A stretch of DNA of 64,000 nucleotides from Desulfamplus sp964425195 (GCA_964425195.1 CAYRLG010000017.1:1-64000); one strand, 5' to 3'; positions 35,947 to 45,367 are shown, counted from the first letter of the stretch. Made by a program: numbers and translations. The notes: generated from the letters alone by a model not told the origin.

Positions 35947-37239
35947 TCAAATCATTCCAAAAATCATACCTGAAATTGTAGCCATTATGACAACAAGCAT
36001 TACAAACACAGCCGTCATTTTAGTTCCAATTACGCTTTTGATAACAAGCATATTTGGTAAAGACAGAGCAGGTCCCGCAAGCAGAAGAGCAAGAGAAGGT
36101 CCCTTTCCCATTCCGCTTCCCATAAGTCCTTGAACTATGGGAACTTCAGTAAGTGTTGCAAAATACATAAAAGCACCAACAATTGATGAGAAAAAATTTG
36201 CAAACAGAGAATTACCACCAACAAGAGCTGAAACCCAGGTATTTGGAATTATACCTTCATTTCCGGGGCGACCGAGCAGAAAGCCAGCAACAAAAACACC
36301 CATAAGCAGAAGCGGCAGTATCTGCTTTGCAAAGTCCCATGAAGCGTAAATCCAAGAGCCGTTCTCTTCATTAGATGTTGATGCTGACCATGTAAGACCA
36401 ATAAATCCTGCTGAAAATGCAATCATCGGAATAGTTGGGAATAGATATCCAAATAGGGCAGAAACAGCACCTATAAGAGCTATTTTCCATGCTTTATGCT
36501 CATACCATAAGACAAGAATTATGCCGAAAATCAATGCTGAAATTGAGGTTATAACCCACTTTGAAGAAAAAATAGTCCACCACAATCCCTCTTGGATATC
36601 AGGTTTTCCCCAATTTGCAAAAACAAGAATCATAACCATAAAAAAGAAATAGATAATGGTCTGATAGAGCGGTTTTGCTTCTCCACTTTCAGGAACATGA
36701 ATCTGGGCAGAGCGTTCATTTTCCTCACTTTTAAAGATAATCTCCATAAGAAAACCAATAACAACAGAGAACAGAATTGCTCCAACTGCCCTTGCAATAC
36801 CAAGTTCTGGACCAAGAATACGGGCAGTCAAAATAATAGATAGAACGCTGATAGCAGGACCTGAGTATAAAAAGGCAATAGCAGGTCCAAGTCCAGCTCC
36901 TCTTTTATAGATACCAGCAAAAAGAGGCAGAATAGTGCAGGAGCAGACAGCCAAAATTGTTCCAGAAACAGATGCTACAAGATACGCAACGCTCTTTTTG
37001 GCAGCAGGACCAAGATACTTCATAACAGCATTTTGAGAGACAAAAACGCCAATAGCTCCAGCAATAAAAAATGCTGGAACAAGACAGAGAAGCACATGTT
37101 CTTCAGCATACCATTTTACAAGCTCAAGAGCCTCTTTTAGAGCGTTATCAAAACGATAAACCCCTACAGGCAGAAAAAATGCAGCAAGAAATACAACAAC
37201 AATAATACTAAGTGGTTTTAATTCATCTTTCCAATTCAT
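35947..37239 (-). CDS. ArsP/YraQ-family permease
   Basis: 430 residues, about ten membrane helices (DUF318/PF03773). Motifs: FVSQNAVMKYLG, SGTILAVCSCTILPLFAGIYKRGAGLGPAIAFLYSGPAISVLSI with the CSCT cysteines, and ATLTEVPIVQGLMGSGMGKGPSLALLLAGPALSLPNML. ArsP members export trivalent organoarsenicals, others have unknown cargo. Placed between Acr3 and the DGC protein, an arsenic or related metalloid substrate is likely. Confidence 0.85.
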   Translation of the reverse strand: MNWKDELKPLSIIVVVFLAAFFLPVGVYRFDNALKEALELVKWYAEEHVLLCLVPAFFIAGAIGVFVSQNAVMKYLGPAAKKSVAYLVASVSGTILAVCSCTILPLFAGIYKRGAGLGPAIAFLYSGPAISVLSIILTARILGPELGIARAVGAILFSVVIGFLMEIIFKSEENERSAQIHVPESGEAKPLYQTIIYFFFMVMILVFANWGKPDIQEGLWWTIFSSKWVITSISALIFGIILVLWYEHKAWKIALIGAVSALFGYLFPTIPMIAFSAGFIGLTWSASTSNEENGSWIYASWDFAKQILPLLLMGVFVAGFLLGRPGNEGIIPNTWVSALVGGNSLFANFFSSIVGAFMYFATLTEVPIVQGLMGSGMGKGPSLALLLAGPALSLPNMLVIKSVIGTKMTAVFVMLVVIMATISGMIFGMI

Positions 37240-37338
37240 TGATTTTTACCTTCTATCTCATTTTCATTAGGATTTTATTTTATCTTCATTAGGATTTGAT
37301 TATATTACAGACTCTTAATTTGAACTTTTAATTTTTTA

Positions 37339-37423
37339 CTGCCCAGAGCTAAAGCTGAGGGCTGATTTTTACCCAAGCCCGCTTAAGCGGGCTTCTTTTA
37401 TAGTTAGCCCAACGGCTAAAAAA
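37339..37423. repeat. Cluster of three palindromes between acr3 and arsP
   Basis: GCCC-AGAGCT...AGCT-GAGGGC near 37339-37360, the perfect 20-mer palindrome AAGCCCGCTTAAGCGGGCTT at about 37376-37395 followed by C and T-rich DNA, and TAGCC/GGCTA near 37402-37416. They look like terminator or REP-type elements; the T run follows on the plus strand, against the operon. Confidence 0.6.
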
Positions 37424-38509
37424 TTAAACCTTTTTTGTAACGTGACAAACTCCTCTTACTGTATTGACGGTGTAGGGAAAGTATTTTTTCTTGAACCATA
37501 AAGCTACATGAACAAGCCCAATTAGAACAGGCACTTCTACAAGAGGACCTATAACTGCTGCAAATGCCTCGCCAGAATCAATCCCAAAAACCGCTACAGC
37601 CACAGCAATTGCAAGCTCAAAGTTGTTTGATGCTGCTGTAAAACTCAAAGTTGCAGATTGTTCATAGGTTGCACCTGCTTTCATTGACATAAAAAAAGAC
37701 GCAATAAACATAACTAAAAAATAGATACACAGAGGTATTGCAATTCTGATTACATCAAAGGGGAGTTGAACAATATATTCGCCCTTTAGTGAAAACATAA
37801 CCAAAATGGTAAACAGAAGGGCAATAAGGGTAATCGGGCTGATTTTTGGTATAAATACCTTTTCATACCAATCTTTTCCTTTTGTCTTTAATCCAATAAT
37901 GCGAGAAAGCATACCAGCAATAAACGGTATTCCAAGATAGATAAAAACACTCTCTGCAATCTGACCAATTGAGATATCCACAACCGCCCCTTCAAGACCT
38001 ATCAAATTCGGCAGAACAGTTATAAAAATCCACGCATATATTGAGAAAAAGAGCACCTGAAAAATCGAGTTAAATGCAACAAGTCCAGCACAATATTCAG
38101 TATCTCCGTAAGCAAGATCGTTCCAGACAATCACCATTGCAATACAGCGTGCAAGACCAATCATAATAAGCCCCACCATATATTCGTGATGACCAGAAAG
38201 AAATGTGATTGCAAGAAGGAACATTAAAATTGGTCCAACAATCCAGTTTTGGAAAAGTGAAAGCCCAAGCACCTTAAAATTTTTAAAAACTTCTCCAAGC
38301 TGCTCATATTTAACCTTTGCAAGAGGCGGATACATCATAAGAATCAGACCGATTGCAATCGGGATATTGGTTGTGCCGACCTGAAAGAAGTTGATAAAAT
38401 TCTTGATTCCCGGAAAAGTATAACCCCAGCCAACACCAATTGCCATTGCTGCAAATATCCAGAGAGTTAGGAATCTATCAAGAAATGATAGTTTTTTGAC
38501 TTCTGACAT
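37424..38509 (-). CDS. acr3: Arsenite efflux pump Acr3
   Basis: 361 residues, ten membrane helices of the ACR3/BASS fold. The functional cysteine is in MIGLARCIAMVIVWNDLAYGD; FNSIFQVLFFSIYAWIF, ESVFIYLGIPFIAGMLSR and FTAASNNFELAIAVAVAVFG are family signatures. It expels arsenite made by ArsC using the proton-motive force. Sits mid-operon, between ccdA and the ArsP-like permease. Confidence 0.93.
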   Translation of the reverse strand: MSEVKKLSFLDRFLTLWIFAAMAIGVGWGYTFPGIKNFINFFQVGTTNIPIAIGLILMMYPPLAKVKYEQLGEVFKNFKVLGLSLFQNWIVGPILMFLLAITFLSGHHEYMVGLIMIGLARCIAMVIVWNDLAYGDTEYCAGLVAFNSIFQVLFFSIYAWIFITVLPNLIGLEGAVVDISIGQIAESVFIYLGIPFIAGMLSRIIGLKTKGKDWYEKVFIPKISPITLIALLFTILVMFSLKGEYIVQLPFDVIRIAIPLCIYFLVMFIASFFMSMKAGATYEQSATLSFTAASNNFELAIAVAVAVFGIDSGEAFAAVIGPLVEVPVLIGLVHVALWFKKKYFPYTVNTVRGVCHVTKKV

Positions 38510-38577
38510 ATAATGAAAATCTCCTTTTGATAAGCTAAGTTGTTATCTATATTAGCTTTTTTTGTTTTCACAGATTA

Positions 38578-38663
38578 TCAGAATCACAGATTAACCTGAT
38601 TACACAGATTCCGCAGATTTTTTATCCGTGTAATCTTTTAATCCTTTAAATCAGTGATTCTGA
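38578..38663. repeat. Long interrupted hairpin between ccdA and acr3
   Basis: Outer arms TCAGAATCAC (38578-38587) and GTGATTCTGA (38654-38663) pair exactly; inner arms GATTACACAGA and TCCGTGTAATC pair with one mismatch; AT-rich arms lie between. Noncoding, looks like a dispersed repeat (REP/MITE-sized). Confidence 0.65.
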
Positions 38664-38668
38664 CCTTA

Positions 38669-39376
38669 TTACGAACTCACAAACGGACTTGCGATAAAAT
38701 AAAATCCTAACAGACAAATCACTACGCCAGCACCTTTACGAAACCATGTTCCAGCACCTTGCCATCTTTCATTTTCCATCAATTTTCTCACTGCTGCTGT
38801 GGAACTGCCAGCAATAACAATTGGAAGACAATGACCCACAGCAAATAAAATTATCAGAATAATACCAGTGGCAATCTTCTCTTGAACTGTAATTATGGCA
38901 AGAATAGGAGCAATAAATCCAAATGTGCATGAACCAGAAAGAACTCCATAAGCAAGACCAAGGAGAAATGCACCTACTATCCCTTTAATTTTAAGTCGAT
39001 AAAGGAGACTTCCTGACATAGAGCATTTTTCAACGCCAAGCATTCCTAAGGAGACCCATATAAGTATGCCGCCGATAAGAAGCTGCCAATAATTCCCAAC
39101 GTCTCCTAACATCCGCCCCAGCATGGCACAGATAATTCCCACAAGTGCAATTGTGATAAAAAGTCCGATAGTAAAAGCTCCAGCATAAACACCAGCCTGT
39201 TTAGGATTTACAGCTTTATCCTGTCCTCCCACATAAGCAATGATGAGTGGAATTGAAGCAAGATGGCAGGGACTCAGCATTACGCTTACCACTCCCCAAA
39301 GAAAACAGCCGATCGCTGCAATGGCAATTCCGCCTGTCATCCATTGATTTATGGTTATGAATATTGAATCAAGCAT
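38669..39376 (-). CDS. CcdA-type thiol-disulfide electron transporter
   Basis: 235 residues, six membrane helices. GVVSVMLSPCHLASIPLIIAYV and SGSCTFGFIAPILAII carry the paired cysteines (one in TM1, one in TM4) that shuttle electrons from cytoplasmic thioredoxin across the membrane. Next to a secreted thioredoxin-like gene, this makes a two-part reductant relay for the periplasm. Fits the arsenic clusters of Geobacter- and Desulfovibrio-type bacteria. Confidence 0.88.
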   Translation of the reverse strand: MLDSIFITINQWMTGGIAIAAIGCFLWGVVSVMLSPCHLASIPLIIAYVGGQDKAVNPKQAGVYAGAFTIGLFITIALVGIICAMLGRMLGDVGNYWQLLIGGILIWVSLGMLGVEKCSMSGSLLYRLKIKGIVGAFLLGLAYGVLSGSCTFGFIAPILAIITVQEKIATGIILIILFAVGHCLPIVIAGSSTAAVRKLMENERWQGAGTWFRKGAGVVICLLGFYFIASPFVSS

Positions 39377-39399
39377 AAGTTTATTATCCTTATTATTTA

Positions 39400-39455
39400 G
39401 CCGTAGGTTAAAACCATCGGCTAAAACCTTAAAAGTCCTCTTAAAGAGGACTTCA
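39400..39455. repeat. Two palindromes upstream of ccdA
   Basis: TTAGCCG...CGGCTAA with an internal GGTT/AACC stem (about 39399-39426), then AAGTCCTCTT/AAGAGGACTT (about 39431-39450). Noncoding, similar in kind to the palindromes in the other gaps of this operon. Confidence 0.55.
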
Positions 39456-39486
39456 ATAGATTTAGAGATTTAGCTCTGAGTGATAA

Positions 39487-39891
39487 CTATAATTTCACGC
39501 CCATTTTTGTAAGCTGTGCAACTATAGCCTCTTCAGGCATAAATCCTGTATTACGGGCAACCTCTTTTCCATCAGCATCAAAAAATATTTGAGTTGGTAT
39601 GGCACGAATGCCAAACCTTTTAGCCTCTTCGTTATTTTCCCAAACATCAATAAATACAATTGCTGCTTTTCCAGAGTATGCTTTTTCGAGCTTTTCAAGA
39701 ATTGGAGCCATCATTTTGCAGGGGATACACTTTTTTGCACCCAAATCAACCATAGTAACGATGCCCTTTACAGGAACCGTTGATGGGGCTGGCATGTTGT
39801 CTGAACTGTATGCTGTAAATGTCATACTAAAAACAAGTAAGGATACAATCACAAACAGTATTATTGTCTTATTTTTGAACACTGTGTCCAT
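39487..39891 (-). CDS. Exported thioredoxin-like protein
   Basis: 134 residues with an N-terminal signal or anchor helix (TIILFVIVSLLVFSMTFTAYS) and a thioredoxin domain. Active site AKKCIPCKMMAP (C-x2-C), then VFIDVWENNEEAKRFGIRAIPTQIFFDADGKEV with the cis-Pro in IPT. It is likely the periplasmic acceptor for CcdA. Ends with a KMGVKL tail. Confidence 0.88.
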   Translation of the reverse strand: MDTVFKNKTIILFVIVSLLVFSMTFTAYSSDNMPAPSTVPVKGIVTMVDLGAKKCIPCKMMAPILEKLEKAYSGKAAIVFIDVWENNEEAKRFGIRAIPTQIFFDADGKEVARNTGFMPEEAIVAQLTKMGVKL

Positions 39892-39916
39892 CTCTAATCT
39901 CCATAATCTTAGGCAA

Positions 39917-40147
39917 TTATTTGATCCAGTTTAGAATTTCCTGTTTTGTTGGTATCTTACCTACACATTTAACCTCACCATTCACCACGACTGCTGGAGT
40001 GCCAAAAACTCCATAACCTGCAATTTGCATAAGATCAGATACTTTTTCCACAGATGCTTCAATGTTTGCCTCACTTACAACCTGCATTACAAGCTCTTCT
40101 GTTTTTTTGCATTTTGCACAACCAGGACCTAATACTTTAATCTCCAT
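39917..40147 (-). CDS. Small thioredoxin-like redox protein (TM0996/MTH895 type)
   Basis: 76 residues. Starts MEIKVLGPGCAKCKKTEELV with the CAKC active site, ends with VFGTPAVVVNGEVKCVGKIPTKQEILNW. Cytoplasmic glutaredoxin-sized fold of the thioredoxin_3 family, typical first gene of ars/ArsP operons. AGGAGAT is just upstream of ATG 40147. Confidence 0.88.
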   Translation of the reverse strand: MEIKVLGPGCAKCKKTEELVMQVVSEANIEASVEKVSDLMQIAGYGVFGTPAVVVNGEVKCVGKIPTKQEILNWIK

Positions 40148-40318
40148 AACTATCTCCTTTTACTTAAAGATTAATATTCTATTTAACAATTGAGAAACAT
40201 TTATCAACCTATAACTTTATCCGTAATATTACATCTATTTATAAATAGCAATATAGCGATATAATAAAAATATAAAAAAATATCTGCTTTTTTAAGTATC
40301 TGCTAATTTGCCTATAAA
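40148..40318. other. Leader region of the arsenic operon
   Basis: No gene. It must hold the operon promoter on the minus strand. The perfect palindrome CTATTTATAAATAG (40235-40248) followed by ATATAGCGATATAA-type repeats resembles the AT-rich dyads used by ArsR proteins, though no arsR gene lies in the operon. No convincing -35/-10 pair stands out. Confidence 0.4.
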
Positions 40319-41242
40319 CTATTCAAAAAGCTCTGTACTTATATATCTTTCGCCAGTATCTGGAAGGATCACAACAATATTTTTTCTTCTGTTCTCCTCT
40401 CTTGATGCAAGAATCGTTGCAGCATGAAACGCAGCACCTGAAGAGATTCCACATAAAATGCCTTCTGTTAAGGCAAGAGTTCTTGCACCTTTTAAGGCAT
40501 CATCATTAGTTACTTGAATAATTTCGTCAATAATATTTATGTTAAGAAGAGGGGGGATAAATCCTGCGCCAATGCCTTGGATTTTATGTGCTCCGGGGTT
40601 TCCACCTGAGAGCACAGGCGATGCAGCAGGTTCCACTGCAACAGCTTTACATGAAACTTTACGAGATTTGATAACTTCAGCAATACCGGTGATTGTGCCG
40701 CCTGTTCCAACGCCAGCAACTATAATATCCACATTCCCATTGGTATCAGACCATATCTCCTCTGCTGTTGTCTTTCTATGAATTTCAGGGTTAGCTGGAT
40801 TTTCAAACTGGTTAGGCATAAATGCTTCAGGATTATTTGCAAGTATCTCTTGTGCTTTTTTTATAGCTCCTTTCATACCATCTGCCCCCGGAGTTAATAC
40901 TAATTTTGCCCCTATATGTGCCATGAGTTTTCGTCTTTCAATACTTAAACTATCAGGCATTGTTAATATAAGGCGATACCCTTTGATAATAGCTACAAAA
41001 GCAAGGGCTATACCAGTATTACCACTTGTTGGCTCAATAATGAGAGAGCCTTGAGTAATTTTGCCCTTTTTTTCTGCATCTTCTATCATTGCAAGTCCTA
41101 CTCTATCTTTTACACTGCCCATTGGGTTAAAAAACTCAGCCTTTGCTAAAATGTTAGCAGAGTAAGAGTTATTTATTTTTCGTAAATTTATTAAAGGAGT
41201 ACGACCACAACTCTTTGTCATATCGCTGAAAATATTAGCCAT
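40319..41242 (-). CDS. cysK: Cysteine synthase (O-acetylserine sulfhydrylase)
   Basis: PLP enzyme making cysteine from O-acetylserine and sulfide. 307 residues from ATG 41242 (GAGGAG upstream), although the frame stays open to 41290. TPLINLRKIN, the PLP lysine in FNPMGSVKDRVG, the PTSGNTGIALAF loop, GVGTGGTITG and GISSGAAFHAA are all present. CysK and CysM cannot be firmly separated; length and KIQGIGAGFIP favour CysK. In tune with a sulfide-rich lifestyle. Confidence 0.93.
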   Translation of the reverse strand: MANIFSDMTKSCGRTPLINLRKINNSYSANILAKAEFFNPMGSVKDRVGLAMIEDAEKKGKITQGSLIIEPTSGNTGIALAFVAIIKGYRLILTMPDSLSIERRKLMAHIGAKLVLTPGADGMKGAIKKAQEILANNPEAFMPNQFENPANPEIHRKTTAEEIWSDTNGNVDIIVAGVGTGGTITGIAEVIKSRKVSCKAVAVEPAASPVLSGGNPGAHKIQGIGAGFIPPLLNINIIDEIIQVTNDDALKGARTLALTEGILCGISSGAAFHAATILASREENRRKNIVVILPDTGERYISTELFE

Positions 41243-41420
41243 TTTTAAAGTCTCCTCTTTTTTATGAAGTATCAGCAATAAAGTTATCATATTTTTATTG
41301 CAAAGATACTCACATCTATTCTATGTAATATTGCTTAATTTTATTAACTTGAAAATTTCAGAATTTTCAATGAATCTATTTTCTGACTTTTTCACAATTA
41401 AAGTAAAGGAGATTTTTAAG

Positions 41421-42446
41421 ATGCGTGCAAAACAACTGATTATCATTTTATGTCTAACGCTACTACCAACTCTTTTGGGTGGATTTACTTTAAAAGTAAG
41501 TGCTGCTGATACAGTAAAGATGACTTATGCCAACTTTTTCCCACCAGTGCACGTTCAGTCGCAACTTGCTGAATCGTGGTGTCGAGAAGTAGAAAAGAGA
41601 ACTAATGGTGCAGTCAAAATTGATTATTATCCAGGAGGCACATTGACAAAAGCACCGCAAATTTATGAAAGTGTGGCTATTGGAATTGCAGATATTGGGA
41701 TGACCTGTCTTGCCTATACAAGAGGACGTTTTCCTCTTATGGGTGCTGTTGATCTGCCAATGGGTTATCCAAATGGTGTAGTTGCAACTAAGGTTGCAAA
41801 TGCTGTTATGGAAGAGTTTAAACCAAAAGAGTTAAGCGATACTCAGGTGATGTTTTTACATGCCCACGGACCAGGCTATATTCATACAAATAAGAAACCT
41901 GTAAGAACTCTGGCAGATATGAAAAACCTTAAGATAAGATCTACTGGAATGAGTACATATCTTGTCAATGCACTGGGTGGTACCCCTGTTGGTCAAAGTA
42001 TGCAAGAGACCTATACAAGTTTACAAAAAGGTATTGTGGATGGTAGCACTCATCCAATAGAGTCAAATAAAGGGTGGAAACTTGGTGAAGTACTTGACTA
42101 TTGCGTTGCTGAAAATTCTGTAGGCTATACAACAGTAATGATAGTTACAATGAATAAAAGTAAATGGGATGCACTCTCTCCAGAAATTCAGAAGAGCATT
42201 AGTGAAATAAATACAGAGTGGGCAATAAAACATGGTAAGGCTTGGGACGAAATTGATGAAGAGGGGAAAAAATTCTTTATTGAAAAGGGCAATGAGATAA
42301 TAACTCTTGACCCACAAGAGTCTGCAAAGTGGAAAGAGGCTGTCCGTCCAGCAATTACATCTTATGCAGAAGAGCTTAACAAAAAAGGATTTAAAGGGTC
42401 AGAACTGACTGATTTTATTGCTAAAGCTATTGAAAATAGTAAATAG
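41421..42446 (+). CDS. dctP: TRAP transporter substrate-binding protein DctP
   Basis: 341 residues from ATG 41421, with AAAGGAG eleven bases before; the frame extends upstream but this start begins a clear signal peptide (QLIIILCLTLLPTLLGGFTLKVSAA). DctP motifs: VKMTYANFFPPVHVQSQLAESW, VKIDYYPGGTLTKAPQIYESV, and LKIRSTGMSTYLVNALGGTPVGQSMQETYTSLQKGIVDGSTHP, where the Arg binds the carboxylate of the ligand. Captures an organic acid in the periplasm; which one is unknown. Confidence 0.9.
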   Translation: MRAKQLIIILCLTLLPTLLGGFTLKVSAADTVKMTYANFFPPVHVQSQLAESWCREVEKRTNGAVKIDYYPGGTLTKAPQIYESVAIGIADIGMTCLAYTRGRFPLMGAVDLPMGYPNGVVATKVANAVMEEFKPKELSDTQVMFLHAHGPGYIHTNKKPVRTLADMKNLKIRSTGMSTYLVNALGGTPVGQSMQETYTSLQKGIVDGSTHPIESNKGWKLGEVLDYCVAENSVGYTTVMIVTMNKSKWDALSPEIQKSISEINTEWAIKHGKAWDEIDEEGKKFFIEKGNEIITLDPQESAKWKEAVRPAITSYAEELNKKGFKGSELTDFIAKAIENSK

Positions 42447-42480
42447 TTAATAAGTTTGGAAAGCAAAGTATAATGTTTTT

Positions 42481-42512
42481 GAAGCCGGATCAATAAATTG
42501 TGATCCGGTTTC
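42481..42512 (+). repeat. Hairpin between dctP and dctQ
   Basis: GAAGCCGGATCA and TGATCCGGTTTC form a 12-bp stem (one G-T wobble) with an eight-base loop. A stable hairpin here can protect dctP mRNA or reduce read-through into dctQM, giving more binding protein than permease. Confidence 0.65.
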
Positions 42513-42542
42513 ACTATTTTGATTCAAAATTAAAGGTATTGT

Positions 42543-43034
42543 ATGAAAGCATTTTGGTTTTTTATGGATAAACTACAAGATTACATGAAGATGGTTGCAG
42601 CGTTTTGCATTGTAGCTATGGCAGCGATAACATGTTTTGATATTGTGCTTAGGGCAACACTTAATTCTCCTATTTTTGGTTCAGAAGAGCTTGTGTCAAT
42701 ATGTGCAATTCTTGCCATGTCGTTTTCACTGCCATATTCACACACAAAAGATGTTCATATAGGTGTTGAGATATTTGTAAAATTATTTTCAAAAAATACT
42801 CAAAGTATTATTAAGGCTATTACTAATACTCTATCTATTATACTTATGGCTATAATCTCATGGCGTATGTTTCTCTTTGGTAGCTCTATGTCAGCTTCTG
42901 GAGAGCGCTCCATGAATCTGCAGCTTCCAATGTACTATTTTACCTATATCCTTGGAGGATGTTTCTTAATTTTTGCCATCTTTATAATCAAAGATGTTGT
43001 TTTGTTCTTTACAGGAGTGAAAGAGAATAGATGA
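42543..43034 (+). CDS. dctQ: TRAP transporter small permease DctQ
   Basis: 163 residues with four membrane helices. The family features are the long first helix (MVAAFCIVAMAAITCFDIVLRATLNSPIFGSEELVS), then HTKDVHIGVEIFVKLFS and SASGERSMNLQLPMYYFTYILG. Its stop overlaps the dctM start (ATGA). Works with DctP and DctM as a sodium-driven importer. Confidence 0.9.
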   Translation: MKAFWFFMDKLQDYMKMVAAFCIVAMAAITCFDIVLRATLNSPIFGSEELVSICAILAMSFSLPYSHTKDVHIGVEIFVKLFSKNTQSIIKAITNTLSIILMAIISWRMFLFGSSMSASGERSMNLQLPMYYFTYILGGCFLIFAIFIIKDVVLFFTGVKENR

Positions 43035-44344
43035 ACCCTACTTTAGTTGGTGTTGTCGGTATTGTGATAATGGTTGCAATTTTTATGACCAGAATGCCGG
43101 TAGCTTACGTTATGGCAATGGTGGGGTTTGTGGGATTTAGTATTCTTGTATCTTTAGATGCAGCACTCAATCTTCTGCCAAGAAGTTTTTACGAATCTTT
43201 TATATCATACGATCTCTCAACAATTCCTTTATATGTACTTATGGGACAACTTGCCTTTAATTGCGGTATAAGTCGTAAACTTTATAATACTGCTTATACT
43301 TTTTTAGGTAATACAAGAGGGGGACTTGCAATGGCAACTGTTGCCTCTTGCACAGCCTTTGGAGCTGTTTGTGGGTCGAGCCCTGCCACAGCTGCAACAA
43401 TGGCAACTGTGGGTATGCCAGAAATGAAACGTTTTGGTTATTCTGATGCTTTAGCAGCAGGCTCTGTAGCGTCAGGTGGTGGGCTTGGAATGATAATGCC
43501 TCCAAGTGTTGTTTTGATCGTATATGGCATATTAACAGAGCAGTCCATTGGTGCACTGTTTGTATCTGGTATATTCCCAGCGATATTACTCACTTTTTTG
43601 TTTATAAGTGCGGTTTATATCACATGCAAACTATATCCTAATGAAGGTCCTAAAGGTGAAAAGTTTACTATCAATCAAAAAATACGATCAATTGGAGGTT
43701 TGTCCGATACTATAGCTGTTTTTGTAATTGTTATGGGTGGTCTTATCTTAGGTTTTTTTACCCCAACTGAATCTGCTGCTGTAGGTGTGTTAGGAGTGCT
43801 TGTAGTCTCTTTAATCAGAAGGGAGTTGACATGGCAAGGCTTTTTAAAGTCTCTTTATGAAACCATGAGAACAAGCAGCATGATCTTATTTTTAATTGCA
43901 GGGGCTGTTGTTTTTGGAAAATTTCTTGCAGTTACAAGAATACCTTTTGAGGTAGCCAACTGGGTAGCTGGATTTGATCTTCCTCCATACATGATTATGG
44001 GTATAATTGTTGGAATATACTTTATTGGTGGGTGTTTTATGGACTCCTTAGGACTTATTATGCTAACGATTCCTATATTTTATCCTGTAATATTAAATTT
44101 AGGATACGATCCTATATGGTTTGGTGTTATTATAGTACTTGTAACAGAGATGGGCGTTATAACTCCACCTGTAGGAATCAATGTTTATGTTGTGTATGGA
44201 GTTTGCCAAAGTGTAGTTGGAAATATTGCACTTGAATCAATTTTTAAAGGAATAGTTCCATTCTTATTGGCAATAATACTTGGCGTTATTATTATAATGA
44301 TTTTCCCACAAATTGTTCTTTTTCTTCCAAATTTGCTTTATTAG
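43031..44344 (+). CDS. dctM: TRAP transporter large permease DctM
   Basis: 437 residues, about twelve helices. The DctM signatures are RGGLAMATVASCTAFGAVCGSSPATAATMATVGMPEM, SGGGLGMIMPPSVVLIVYGILTEQSIGALFVSGIFPAILL, FTPTESAAVGVLGVLV and TEMGVITPPVGINVYVVYG. It forms the transport channel. No regulator is beside this TRAP operon, so the substrate cannot be inferred from context. Confidence 0.92.
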   Translation: MNPTLVGVVGIVIMVAIFMTRMPVAYVMAMVGFVGFSILVSLDAALNLLPRSFYESFISYDLSTIPLYVLMGQLAFNCGISRKLYNTAYTFLGNTRGGLAMATVASCTAFGAVCGSSPATAATMATVGMPEMKRFGYSDALAAGSVASGGGLGMIMPPSVVLIVYGILTEQSIGALFVSGIFPAILLTFLFISAVYITCKLYPNEGPKGEKFTINQKIRSIGGLSDTIAVFVIVMGGLILGFFTPTESAAVGVLGVLVVSLIRRELTWQGFLKSLYETMRTSSMILFLIAGAVVFGKFLAVTRIPFEVANWVAGFDLPPYMIMGIIVGIYFIGGCFMDSLGLIMLTIPIFYPVILNLGYDPIWFGVIIVLVTEMGVITPPVGINVYVVYGVCQSVVGNIALESIFKGIVPFLLAIILGVIIIMIFPQIVLFLPNLLY

Positions 44345-44421
44345 AGTCTATTTTATATTAAACTATTTAATGGCATTTATTGAAAATTATAAAAAAGAGA
44401 AAAGGAGGCTATAATATATTG

Positions 44422-45360
44422 ATGAACCAGCAAACTATTTACTGTTACTATAAGAGTTTTTTGTCGTATTATATTGCAATTGTACTTATATCTATCTCAT
44501 TGTTATTCCCAATAATATCTGTTGGTGCAGCTACTGTATTTGCTACAGAGGCTATAATAAAAAACGAAAATCAAGATCAGAATCTATTTGATAGTATAAA
44601 GTCTCGTTTAATAAAAGATGGATTTACTAACGAAACTATTAGCAATATATATAGTAACCCAAAGGTCTCTGTCGAGTTAGAGGGGGTCTCTCTATTTTTT
44701 GTTCATTCGGAATCGAGCCTAAATTACGAGCAATTTTTATCAGACAAATCAATTAACAGTGCAGTTGCCTATATAAAAAAATATGAATCTGATCTTGCAA
44801 ATGCGGAGGCGATATATGGAGTAGATCGCACTATTATAACAGCAATAATGCTTGTGGAGACAAGACTTGGCACTTACCTTGGCAACCGTTCTGTAATTAA
44901 TATACTCTCAACAATGAGCGGACTTTCAGAGAGTGCAAATAGAGAGATACTCTGGAATTTTCTATCTAATAACAAAAGAAGAATAAGCAGAGCTAAATTT
45001 GACCAAAAGGTAAATTCTAAATCTGAATGGGGATATAGAGAGCTAAAATCTCTGCTTAAATATGCAGCAAGAGAAGGTATCGATCCCGCAGAGATAAAAG
45101 GTTCTTATGCAGGTGCTCTTGGTATTGCCCAGTTTATGCCAAGCAACGCACTTAGCCTTGCAAAAGATGGTAATATGGATGGCAAGGTTGATCTCTTTAA
45201 CCACACAGATGCGATACATAGTATAGCTAACTACCTAAAACAGCATGGCTGGAGACCCTCTTTGAGCAGAGAGCAGGCACATAAGGTTCTTTATAGGTAT
45301 AACCATAGCAATCCTTATGTTGAAACACTCTTGCAAATATCTGATCGACTGAAAGGGTAA
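44422..45360 (+). CDS. MltB-like lytic transglycosylase
   Basis: 312 residues from ATG 44422 (AAAGGAGG upstream). N-terminal signal or anchor helix, then the SLT_2 (PF13406) fold: IYGVDRTIITAIMLVETRLGTYLGNRSVINIL with the catalytic Glu146, SYAGALGIAQFMPSNALSLAKDGNMDGKVDLFNHTDAIHSIANYLKQHGWRP. Cleaves peptidoglycan glycan strands, forming anhydro ends, in the periplasm. No lipobox cysteine seen. Confidence 0.9.
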   Translation: MNQQTIYCYYKSFLSYYIAIVLISISLLFPIISVGAATVFATEAIIKNENQDQNLFDSIKSRLIKDGFTNETISNIYSNPKVSVELEGVSLFFVHSESSLNYEQFLSDKSINSAVAYIKKYESDLANAEAIYGVDRTIITAIMLVETRLGTYLGNRSVINILSTMSGLSESANREILWNFLSNNKRRISRAKFDQKVNSKSEWGYRELKSLLKYAAREGIDPAEIKGSYAGALGIAQFMPSNALSLAKDGNMDGKVDLFNHTDAIHSIANYLKQHGWRPSLSREQAHKVLYRYNHSNPYVETLLQISDRLKG

Positions 45361-45367
45361 TATTAAA

